From positions 1 through 64,000 of the forward strand of contig NZ_QJUM01000023.1 of NCBI RefSeq assembly GCF_004327355.1: a stretch of 64,000 nucleotides of DNA, given 5' to 3'. The stretch is from Phytopseudomonas dryadis. Its GTDB lineage: Bacteria; Pseudomonadota; Gammaproteobacteria; Pseudomonadales; Pseudomonadaceae. The notes beneath the pieces were generated by a model. That model was not told where the DNA came from. It saw nothing but the letters and a program-made list of their open reading frames with translations, and made no database searches. Made by a program: the position numbers and the translations under genes. Positions 1-7,442 of this stretch are shown in pieces (the first letter of the stretch is position 1; every line of letters starts with the position of its first letter).

Positions 1-119
1 GTATCTGCAGGGTACGACTTGCCCCGTAGCCTGGCGTTGAGCGCAGCGATACCCAGGGTGGGCTTTCCCGGGTGTCGCTGCGCTCGACCCGGGCTACGCA
101 AGGATCGCGTTCCTGTCGA

Positions 120-318
120 GACGTTCGTCGGGCTCAGCTCTAAGCGCGCAGAATGGCCACATTCCTGTCCTGTGGGAGCCGCGCCCTCGCGGCGAATCGT
201 GGACATACCGCGATTTTCGCAGCATGACCGCCCTCGCCTCGCGCCGGGGGCGACGCTCCTACTGGTCAACCCTGACTGTGAACGGGTTCTGGCAGGCCAA
301 GGATCAAGACGGTATCTA
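120..318 (-). repeat. Intergenic repeat, long form, copy A (inverted relative to 5230-5427)
   Basis: Read on the minus strand, this stretch aligns along nearly its whole length with 5230-5427 read on the plus strand. The shared blocks run in order: ATACCGTCTTGATCC, CCCGTTC.CAGTCAGGGTTG, AGTAGGAGCGTCG, CACGATTCGCCGCGAGGGCG, GCTCCCACA, and AATGTGGCCAT followed by a diverged GCCCG segment. The ends of the core can pair with each other (TAGGAGCG... with ...CGCGGCTCCCA). The same core is tandemly repeated at 29427-29995. I see no gene in 1-434; the first 119 bases hold nothing I recognise. Confidence 0.75.
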
Positions 319-340
319 CGCGCTAGAAGCGAGGCAGCCT

Positions 341-390
341 GTAGGATGGATGAAACCCATCAATTGCCGATGGGTTTCACCCATCCTACG
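341..390. repeat. Perfect-arm palindrome after the aldo/keto reductase gene
   Basis: The two arms GTAGGATGGATGAAACCCAT and ATGGGTTTCACCCATCCTAC are near-perfect complements around a short AATTGCC-type loop. It lies 45 bases beyond the stop of the minus-strand reductase gene and may act as its 3' hairpin, although no T run follows. A relative is at 52834-52874. This is a dispersed REP-like element, not a gene. Confidence 0.75.
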
Positions 391-434
391 TCCGCTATCG
401 CCTTGCATCTGCCGCCCTCATAAAGCGGCTGCTC

Positions 435-1256
435 CTAAACCATCTGCAAATGCGCCTTGCGCGTCGGCGCCGGATAGGTGCTGTCGATCGCCTGCAGATC
501 GGCGGCGCTCAGTTGCACGTCGGCCGCCGCGGCGTTCTCGGCCAGGTGCCGGGCATCGCTGGCCTTGGGGATCACCAGCACCTCGGGGTGGCGCAAGGCC
601 CAGGCCAGCGCGACCTGGGCGGGCGTCGCCCCCTGGCGTTCGGCAACCTGACGCAAGGCCGGATTCGCCAGCAGAGCGCCGCCCTGCCCCAGCGGACAAT
701 AGGCCATCAACGGCATCCCCTGGCGTTGCTGCCAGGGCAACAGGTCGAACTCCACGCCCCGGCTCTGCGGGTTGTACAGCACCTGATTGGTGGCGCAGCC
801 CGGCTCGCCCAGTTCCTCGAGATCGTCCACATCGAAATTGGACACGCCCCAAGCGCCGATCTTGCCCTGCTCGCGCAAGCGCTCGAAGGCCTCGACCGTC
901 TCCTCCAGGGGGTACTGGCCGCGCCAGTGCAGCAGATACAGATCGAGGTGATCGCTGCCCAGGCGTTTCAGGCTGCGCTCGCAGGCGGCAGCCACACCGT
1001 TGCGGCTGGCATGGTGCGGATAGACCTTGCTGACCAGGAATACCTGGTCGCGCAGCCCGGCGATGGCCTCGCCCACGACCTGCTCCGCACCGCCCTCGCC
1101 GTACATTTCGGCGGTATCGATCAGGCGCAGGCCGAGCTCGATGCCTTCGCGCAGTGCCGCCACCTCGCTCCGTCGCTGCCCGGGCACCTCGCCCATGCGC
1201 CAGGTGCCCTGGCCGATCACCGGCACCGTCTTTCCCGCCAGTTCAAGGGTTCGCAT
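435..1256 (-). CDS. Aldo/keto reductase family protein
   Basis: This 273-residue protein is a cytosolic NADPH-dependent aldo/keto reductase of unknown substrate. The family's catalytic tetrad is visible as D47, Y52 (in AEMYGEG), K77 (FLVSKVYP) and H110 (LYLLHWRG) on a single TIM-barrel domain spanning the whole chain. Length is normal for the bacterial AKR group. The ATG at 1254-1256 has GGAGA seven bases upstream, which decides the start. It lies 33 bases downstream of the VOC-fold gene on the same strand, so the two are probably co-transcribed. The C-terminal region has the cofactor-binding VIPKASDARH segment. The family call is firm; no substrate can be inferred. Confidence 0.93.
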   Translation of the reverse strand: MRTLELAGKTVPVIGQGTWRMGEVPGQRRSEVAALREGIELGLRLIDTAEMYGEGGAEQVVGEAIAGLRDQVFLVSKVYPHHASRNGVAAACERSLKRLGSDHLDLYLLHWRGQYPLEETVEAFERLREQGKIGAWGVSNFDVDDLEELGEPGCATNQVLYNPQSRGVEFDLLPWQQRQGMPLMAYCPLGQGGALLANPALRQVAERQGATPAQVALAWALRHPEVLVIPKASDARHLAENAAAADVQLSAADLQAIDSTYPAPTRKAHLQMV

Positions 1257-1289
1257 GCTGTTGTCTCCTCTCGGTTGGCTTGCCTGTCA

Positions 1290-1724
1290 TCACAGCTGAC
1301 CGCCCGTCGCGTCGACCGGTTCAGCCACGCTGGCGTACCCCTCGCCGCGCCACTGGATCAGGCAGAAGCCATGACCGAACGGATCGCTGAGCAGCGCCAG
1401 CGAGCCCCACTGCGCCTCACGCACCTCGCCTTCCTGACGGGCGCCGGCGTCCAGCACTCGTCGCAAGGACGCCGGCAGATCGTCGACCACCCAGTCCAGG
1501 TGCTGTGGCGTCCAGTGCCGCCGATAGTCGCGGCCCTGGCTACTGCCCGCAAAAGGCGGGCTGCCGGCGGCCTGCTGCAGCAGATAGATCGGCACCTGCG
1601 CACCGAGCAGCTCGAGCACCTGGCCGCCGAACAGCCGGCGGGCGACCTTCAACCCGAACGCCCGGCTGTAGAAATCCGCGGCGACCGTCAGGTCCGCCAC
1701 GTCGATATTGAGCAATGGCTGCAC
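1290..1724 (-). CDS. VOC-fold (glyoxalase/bleomycin-resistance-like) protein
   Basis: This 144-residue protein has the paired beta-alpha-beta-beta-beta modules of the vicinal oxygen chelate superfamily. It opens with LLNIDVADLTVAADFYSRAF, the usual first module with its FY at the helix start, and it ends with LLSDPFGHGFCLIQ, the usual last strands. Members include glyoxalases, dioxygenases and antibiotic-binding proteins, and nothing here separates these. It is followed 33 bases later by the aldo/keto reductase gene on the same strand; a shared role in handling reactive carbonyls is possible but is only an inference from adjacency. Confidence 0.85.
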   Translation of the reverse strand: MQPLLNIDVADLTVAADFYSRAFGLKVARRLFGGQVLELLGAQVPIYLLQQAAGSPPFAGSSQGRDYRRHWTPQHLDWVVDDLPASLRRVLDAGARQEGEVREAQWGSLALLSDPFGHGFCLIQWRGEGYASVAEPVDATGGQL

Positions 1725-1898
1725 GCGCTACCTCCCGTCCTCGGAATCCGTTGGCGTTTCAGCGCAAGCCGCGGCGCAGAGCGATGGCAGCAAGGCCTGC
1801 ATTCACTTCACGACACAAGATTTCTGCACCTTTGCCGAAACGGCCTGTTTACCAGCGACTAAGCTAAGAACAAAGGACAAGCCAGGGCCAACTCGATC

Positions 1899-4800
1899 AT
1901 GGGCGCAATATGGCGATCCGACTCAGCGGTTACCCACCCCGTGCCTGAGGCCGCCGCAGCGGTGCCTCTCGGCCCTCGTCGGCACCCGCGTCTGGTGCGC
2001 CGGGGCGTCGCAGTGATCCTGTTGCTGCTGGTGCTCGGCATCCTGTTGCTCGCCTACGAATGGCGTACCGCGTTCTTCCAGTCCCGCGAGTTGAGCCGCT
2101 ATGCCGCTCAGCTGACCTACCGGGTCGAGCCCGGCCCGAGCGAGGCCATCCACTATCCCGGCAACGGCCCCTTCGACAAGCGCCTGGGCTACAGCGACCT
2201 GCCCTTCTTCGTGCAACGCCTGCAGCAGCGCGGTTTCGAAGTGCTGCAGCAGGCGCGCTTCTCGCCCGCCCTGCTCGATTACAGCGAACGCGGCTTCTTC
2301 CCCCCATACCCACAAAAGACCCAGAACGGCCTGAGCATCCAGGACTGCCGCGGCACGCCGTTCTACAGCGTCCGCTACCCACAACAGCGCTATGCCAGCT
2401 TCAGCGCCATCCCGCCGCTGGTGGTCGGCAGCCTGCTGTTCATCGAGGATCGCCAGTTGCTCGCCAGCGAGCCGGCCGAGGCCAACCCGGCGGTGGACTG
2501 GCCGCGCTTCCTCAAGGCGGCGCTGTCCCAGGCCGGCAAACTCATGGCGGTGCAGGATCAGTCCGCTGGCGGCAGCACCCTGGCCACCCAGCTGGAGAAA
2601 TACCGCCACTCGCCGGACGGCATCACCCACTCGCCCACGGAAAAGCTGCGGCAGATGGTTTCCGCCAGCGTGCGGGCCTATCAGGGCGGGCCCCAGACCC
2701 TCGAGGCCAGGCAGGGCATCGTCCTCGACTACCTCAACAGCGTGCCGCTGTCGGCGGCCCCCGGGCATGGCGAGGTACACGGCCTGGCCGATGGCCTGCG
2801 CATCTGGTACGGCGCCGACTTCGCCGCCAGCAACCGTCTGCTCGATCCCGCGCGCTCCCCCGAGGCCACCCTGGCCGAACGGGGCCTGGCCCTGCGCCAG
2901 GTGCTGTCGCTGATCATCGCCCAGCGCCGGCCCTCCTACTACCTGGCTCAGGGCCGCGCCGAACTGGCGGCGCTGACCGACAGCCACCTGCGCCTGCTGG
3001 CCAGTGGCGGCATCCTCGATGAGGCGCTGCGCGATGCGGCCCTGGCCCAGCAGGTGACCTTCCGCGACTGGCAGAGCGCCCCGAACCTGCAACTCGTGGA
3101 AAGCAACAAGGGCATCAGCATGGCCCGCGCCCGTCTCTCGGGCCTGCTCGACCGGCCCTACTACGACCTCGACCGGCTCGACCTCAGCGCCCGCTCGAGC
3201 CTCAACCAGGACCTGCAGCAGCAGGTCAGCGACTACCTTGGCCAACTCGCCGACCCAGCCTTCGCCGAACACATCGGCCTGTTCGGCGACCGCCTGCTGT
3301 CGCCGGCCAAGACCGCCGATGTGCGCTACAGCTTCACCCTCTTCGAGCGCACCCCCAGCGGCAACCAGGTGCGGGTGCAGACCGACAACACCCACCAGCC
3401 CTTCGACATCAACGAAGGCAGCAAGCTGGAGCTGGGTTCCACCGCCAAGCTGCGGGTCATGGCCACCTACCTGGAGGTGATCGCCGAACTGCACCAGCGC
3501 CATGCCGGGCAGACGCCCGACCAGTTGCGCGCCGTGGAGGTGGCCGACCAGGATCTGCTCAGCCGCTGGGCCATCGACTACCTCGGCCGCCACCCGGGCG
3601 CCGACCTGGCCAGCATGCTCGAAGCCGCGCTGGAGCGGCGTTACTCGGCCAGCCCCGGCGAACGCTTCTTCACCGGCGGCGGCCTGCACAGCTTCGGCAA
3701 CTTCCGCCGCGAGGACAACGGCCGCCTGCCCACCCTGCGCGAGTCGCTGCGCGAATCGATCAACCTGCCGTTCATCCGCCTGATGCGCGACCTGGTGCGC
3801 TACAGCACCTACCAGGCCCCGGAGAACAGCGCCGAGCTGCTCAAGGACGACAAGGACCCGCGGCGCCTGGAGTACCTGAGCCGGTTCGCCGACCGCGAAG
3901 GCACCACCTTCCTGCTGCGCTTCTGGCGCAAGTACCAGGGGCAATCCGCCCAGCAGCGCCTGGACACCTTCCTCGGCGGCCTGCGCCTCACCGATACCCG
4001 CCTGGCGGCAGTGCACCGCTACCTGATGCCGGATGTCGACCAGGCGACCTTCGCCGCCTTCCTCAAGGCCCACCTGCCGGGCGTGAAGCTCAGCGACAAA
4101 CGCGTCGCCGAGTTGTACACACGCTATGGCCCGGGCGCCTTCAGCCTGCCGGATCAGGGCTACATCGCCCGGGGGCATCCGCTGGAGCTGTGGCTGCTGG
4201 GCTTCCTGATCGAGCAGCCCGGAGCTGGCTTCAGCGATGCCGTGAACGCCAGTCGCGATGAACGCCAGGAAGTCTATGGCTGGCTGTTCAAGAGCCGTCA
4301 CAAGAGCGCCCGGGACAGCCGTATCCGCATCATGCTGGAGGTCGAGGCGTTCCTCGACATCCATCGTCGCTGGCAGAACCTGGGCTACCCGTTCGAGTAC
4401 CTGGTGCCGTCGCTGGCCACCGCCATCGGCAGCTCGGGCGACCGCCCGGCGGCGCTGGCCGAGCTGATCGGCATCATCCAGAACGATGGCATCCGTCAGC
4501 CCACGGTCAGGATCGACAGCCTGCATTTCGCCGCCGATACCCCTTACGACACCCTGGTCGGCCACGTGCCGGAAGCCGGGCAACGGGTCATGGCGCCCGA
4601 AGTGGCCGCGGCCCTGCGCAATGCCCTGTCGCAGGTGGTGGAAGGCGGCACCGCGCGGCGCCTGCAGGGCAGCTTCAGCCTGGCCGATGGCAGCGCGCTG
4701 ACCCTCGGCGGCAAGACCGGCACCGGCGACAACCGCCTGACCAGCGTAGGCCGCGGCGGCCAGGTGATCAGTTCACGGGTACAGAACCGCACCGCCACCT

Positions 4801-5000
4801 TCGTCTTCTTCCTCGGCCCCGACCATTTCGGCACCCTCACCGCCTTCGTGCCGGGGCGCGCGGCGGAGAACTTCCGCTTCACCTCGGCGCTGCCGGTGCA
4901 GGTACTCAAAGGCATGGCGCCGATCCTGACGCCCTATCTGCAACCGGGCGCCCACACCCTGTGTGCGCCGCAGCCACAGGCGACGACGGCACAACGCTGA
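1899..5000 (+). CDS. Divergent class A penicillin-binding-like protein (transglycosylase GT51 plus transpeptidase)
   Basis: This 1033-residue protein has one membrane anchor (about 37-53), a GT51-like glycosyltransferase domain (about 170-300) and a C-terminal penicillin-binding transpeptidase domain. The transpeptidase motifs are intact: SxxK at S514-K517 (GSTAK), SxN at S620 (ESINLP) and KTG at K939 (GGKTGT). The glycosyltransferase half is degenerate: motif 1 keeps E183-D184-R185 but lacks the usual HxG, and GGSTLATQ (224-231) is present. In the RKxxE motif the sequence reads EKLRQ (248-252), so the second conserved Glu is Gln. YLN follows at 278-280. It would act in the periplasm on lipid II or nascent peptidoglycan. 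It is far longer than PBP1a or PBP1b (about 800-850 residues). The start has only a weak ribosome site, so a slightly later start is possible. Confidence 0.85.
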   Translation: MGAIWRSDSAVTHPVPEAAAAVPLGPRRHPRLVRRGVAVILLLLVLGILLLAYEWRTAFFQSRELSRYAAQLTYRVEPGPSEAIHYPGNGPFDKRLGYSDLPFFVQRLQQRGFEVLQQARFSPALLDYSERGFFPPYPQKTQNGLSIQDCRGTPFYSVRYPQQRYASFSAIPPLVVGSLLFIEDRQLLASEPAEANPAVDWPRFLKAALSQAGKLMAVQDQSAGGSTLATQLEKYRHSPDGITHSPTEKLRQMVSASVRAYQGGPQTLEARQGIVLDYLNSVPLSAAPGHGEVHGLADGLRIWYGADFAASNRLLDPARSPEATLAERGLALRQVLSLIIAQRRPSYYLAQGRAELAALTDSHLRLLASGGILDEALRDAALAQQVTFRDWQSAPNLQLVESNKGISMARARLSGLLDRPYYDLDRLDLSARSSLNQDLQQQVSDYLGQLADPAFAEHIGLFGDRLLSPAKTADVRYSFTLFERTPSGNQVRVQTDNTHQPFDINEGSKLELGSTAKLRVMATYLEVIAELHQRHAGQTPDQLRAVEVADQDLLSRWAIDYLGRHPGADLASMLEAALERRYSASPGERFFTGGGLHSFGNFRREDNGRLPTLRESLRESINLPFIRLMRDLVRYSTYQAPENSAELLKDDKDPRRLEYLSRFADREGTTFLLRFWRKYQGQSAQQRLDTFLGGLRLTDTRLAAVHRYLMPDVDQATFAAFLKAHLPGVKLSDKRVAELYTRYGPGAFSLPDQGYIARGHPLELWLLGFLIEQPGAGFSDAVNASRDERQEVYGWLFKSRHKSARDSRIRIMLEVEAFLDIHRRWQNLGYPFEYLVPSLATAIGSSGDRPAALAELIGIIQNDGIRQPTVRIDSLHFAADTPYDTLVGHVPEAGQRVMAPEVAAALRNALSQVVEGGTARRLQGSFSLADGSALTLGGKTGTGDNRLTSVGRGGQVISSRVQNRTATFVFFLGPDHFGTLTAFVPGRAAENFRFTSALPVQVLKGMAPILTPYLQPGAHTLCAPQPQATTAQR

Positions 5001-5082
5001 GCCGCAGTCAGGCACCTGTTACGCCGCGCGGCCTTCTGCACCGTAACCCACCATGGCTCCCGCCTAAGATGCCCTGCGGGCC

Positions 5083-5170
5083 GTAGGAGCCGGCTTGCCG
5101 GCGAAGCGATCCTAGCCGCAACGCAGGCATGACCTTCGCCACCGCTATCGCCAGCAAGCTGGCTCCTACA
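5083..5170. repeat. REP-like inverted pair
   Basis: TAGGAGCCGGCTTGCCGGCGA at the left and CGCCAGCAAGCTGGCTCCTAC at the right are inverted relatives about 40 bases apart, the typical paired-REP arrangement of pseudomonads. It lies about 80 bases after the PBP-like gene and may form its 3' end. No gene is supported in 5001-5445, which holds only this pair and the repeat at 5230-5427. Confidence 0.7.
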
Positions 5171-5229
5171 ACGGCGTATATCCTCTGAATCGGCAATGCC
5201 GCACTAGTGTCGTGTCTGTCGGACTTCCC

Positions 5230-5427
5230 TGGATACCGTCTTGATCCCTGGCCAGCAAGAGCCCGTTCGCAGTCAGGGTTGGGCAGTAGGAGCGTCGACC
5301 CCGGCGCGATACGCTGGCGGCCATGCTGCAAAAACGCGCCATGGCCACGATTCGCCGCGAGGGCGCGGCTCCCACACGAATGTGGCCATGCTGCACGCTT
5401 GTTGCCGAAGCCCGTTGCGACCGACAT
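5230..5427 (+). repeat. Intergenic repeat, long form, copy B (inverted relative to 120-318)
   Basis: This is the plus-strand partner of 120-318, with roughly three quarters of positions matching by eye over about 200 bases. The central part contains AGTAGGAGCGTCGACCCC and CACGATTCGCCGCGAGGGCG, the core seen in tandem near 29.4 kb. The two long copies face each other across the 5-kb block of three genes. Confidence 0.75.
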
Positions 5428-5445
5428 TTGATCTGTGTCGCGACA

Positions 5446-5658
5446 CTAGCGCTTGAGCTGCAGATACAACGCCTCGACCCTCTCCCGCGCCCAGGGCGTC
5501 TTGCGCAGGAAGGTCAGGCTCGACTTGATGCTCGGGTCGCTCTTGAAGCAGCGGATATCGATGCGCTGGGCCAGGCCGTCCCAGCCCAGCCTGTTCACCA
5601 GCTCGGTGAGAACGGCCTCGAGGGTGAGGCCGTGCAGCGGGTCTTTCGATGTATTCAT
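5446..5658 (-). CDS. VF530 (DUF2132) family small protein
   Basis: This 70-residue protein matches the VF530/DUF2132 family of small proteins over its whole length. Diagnostic segments are DPLHGLTLEAVLTELV near the N-terminus, IDIRCFKSDPSIKSSL (33-48) and FLRKTPWARERVEALYL (50-66). The family has a solved small helical fold resembling DNA-binding proteins, but its function is not established. The ATG at 5656-5658 is preceded by AGGGAGA and gives the family's usual N-terminus; an upstream in-frame ATG at 5700 would add 14 unlike residues and is rejected. It stands alone, beyond the putP terminator. Confidence 0.85.
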   Translation of the reverse strand: MNTSKDPLHGLTLEAVLTELVNRLGWDGLAQRIDIRCFKSDPSIKSSLTFLRKTPWARERVEALYLQLKR

Positions 5659-5705
5659 GGCAGTCTCCCTATTGCGGCGCGGCAGCTTAACAGACGCCAC
5701 GAATG

Positions 5706-5735
5706 AAAAGGCCCGGACGATTGTCCGGGCCTTTG
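5706..5735 (-). terminator. Rho-independent terminator of putP
   Basis: On the minus strand AAAGGCCCGGAC pairs with GTCCGGGCCTTT across a four-base loop and runs into TTTTC. It lies 25 bases after the putP stop codon. Confidence 0.85.
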
Positions 5736-5759
5736 CTGGAACGAGCTACGGATACGCGA

Positions 5760-7250
5760 TCAGAGATGCGCGTCCTGGTACTCCTTTTCGGCCGCGTCGA
5801 AACGCTGAACCATCGCAGGCGAAGCCGGGCGACCGATCTTGCTGAAGATGACGATGGCCAGGGTGGCGAAGATGAAGCCCGGGATGATCTCGTACAGCCC
5901 CAGGCCGACGAAGTTCTTCCACAGCACCACGGTGAAGGCACCGACGACCATGCCGGCCAGGGCGCCGTTGCGGGTCATGCCCTTCCACACCAGGGAGAGG
6001 ATCACCACCGGGCCGAAGGCGGCGCCGAAACCGGCCCAGGCGTAGGACACCAGGCCCAGGACCTTGCTCTCCGGATTGGAGGCGATGAGGATAGCCACTA
6101 CCGCGATCAACAACACCATGCCGCGGCCGACCCACACCAGTTCGGTCTGGCTGGCGCCCTTGCGCAGGAACGCCTTGTAGAAGTCTTCGGTCAGGGCGCT
6201 GGACGATACCAACAGTTGGCAGCTCAGGGTACTCATCACCGCTGCCAGAATGGCGGAGAGGATCAGCCCCGCGATCCAGGGATTGAACAGGATCTTGGTC
6301 AGCTCGATGAACACGCGCTCGCCATTCTCGCTGACCGGGCCCGCCAGTGCAGGATTGTTGGCGAAATAGGCGATACCGAAGAAACCCACCGCCACGGCGC
6401 CGCCCAGACACAGGATCATCCAGGCCATGCCGATGCGGCGCGCGGCCGGGATCGACTTGACCGAATCGGCTGCCATGAAGCGCACCAGGATGTGCGGCTG
6501 GCCGAAATAGCCCAGGCCCCAGGCAAGCAGGGAGACGATGGCGACGAAGGACAGGCCGCGGAACATGTCGAAGTTGGCCGGATTGGCCTGCTCGATGGTG
6601 GCCATGGCCGCGTCGAAATCGCCCAGGGCGAGGATGACGAATACCGGAGTGATCAGCAGGGCGAAGATCATCAGGGTGGCCTGCACGGTATCGGTCCAGC
6701 TCACCGCGAGGAAGCCGCCGACGAACACGTAGAGGATGGTCGCCGCCGCACCGACCCACAGGGCGGTGTCGTAGGACATGCCGAAGGTAGACTCGAACAG
6801 GCGAGCACCGGCCACCACGCCCGAAGCGCAGTAGATGGTGAAGAACACCAGGATCACCAGCGCCGAGAACACGCGCAGCAGCTTGCTGTTGTCCTCGAAA
6901 CGGTGGGTGAAGAAGTCCGGCAGGGTCAGGGCGTTGTGGTTGTGCTCGGTGTGCACGCGCAGACGACCGGCGACGAACAGCCAGTTCAGCCAGGCGCCGA
7001 GGATCAGGCCGATGGCGATCCAGCTTTCCGAGATACCGGCGACGAAGATCGCCCCCGGCAGGCCCATCAGCAGCCAGCCACTCATGTCCGAAGCGCCGGC
7101 CGACAGCGCGGTGACAAAGCTGCCGAGGCTGCGGCCACCGAGGATGTAGTCGGAGAAGTTCTTGGTCGCACGATAGGCAACGAAGCCGATCAGCACCATG
7201 GCCAGGATATAGACCACGAAGGTGACCAGCATGGGAGTACTTGCAGTCAT
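5760..7250 (-). CDS. putP: Sodium/proline symporter
   Basis: This 496-residue protein imports L-proline with Na+ across the inner membrane. It is a member of the sodium:solute symporter family, with about 13 hydrophobic segments and the family's normal length. D55 and S57, at the positions known to bind Na+ in E. coli PutP, are present in the GASDMSGWL segment. It lies on the same strand and downstream of putA, separated by a putA terminator. The ATG at 7248-7250 follows GAGGGG, which itself sits in a small GGGGCATTCCCC palindrome (7255-7266) that could fold over the ribosome site. Together with PutA it supplies proline for carbon and nitrogen. Confidence 0.97.
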   Translation of the reverse strand: MTASTPMLVTFVVYILAMVLIGFVAYRATKNFSDYILGGRSLGSFVTALSAGASDMSGWLLMGLPGAIFVAGISESWIAIGLILGAWLNWLFVAGRLRVHTEHNHNALTLPDFFTHRFEDNSKLLRVFSALVILVFFTIYCASGVVAGARLFESTFGMSYDTALWVGAAATILYVFVGGFLAVSWTDTVQATLMIFALLITPVFVILALGDFDAAMATIEQANPANFDMFRGLSFVAIVSLLAWGLGYFGQPHILVRFMAADSVKSIPAARRIGMAWMILCLGGAVAVGFFGIAYFANNPALAGPVSENGERVFIELTKILFNPWIAGLILSAILAAVMSTLSCQLLVSSSALTEDFYKAFLRKGASQTELVWVGRGMVLLIAVVAILIASNPESKVLGLVSYAWAGFGAAFGPVVILSLVWKGMTRNGALAGMVVGAFTVVLWKNFVGLGLYEIIPGFIFATLAIVIFSKIGRPASPAMVQRFDAAEKEYQDAHL

Positions 7251-7401
7251 TTGGGGAATGCCCCTCTCGTTTGTTTTTATTCAGGCCGGGGGATAACCCC
7301 GGGCCCGGTTGGCTCATCACGACCCTGGGTCACGGCCGTGTTACGGGTACACCACTTCATGAACGCCGGTGGTGCGACCGGTTCTGGGGATACCCCCATA
7401 T

Positions 7402-7436
7402 GAAAACGGGTGGAAAGCTGTTCGATTTCCACCCGT
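7402..7436 (-). terminator. Rho-independent terminator of putA
   Basis: ACGGGTGGAAA (7406-7416) and TTTCCACCCGT (7426-7435) pair perfectly across nine bases. In minus-strand reading the stem runs into TTTTC. It begins about seven bases after the putA stop codon. Confidence 0.85.
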
Positions 7437-7442
7437 CGTCGG

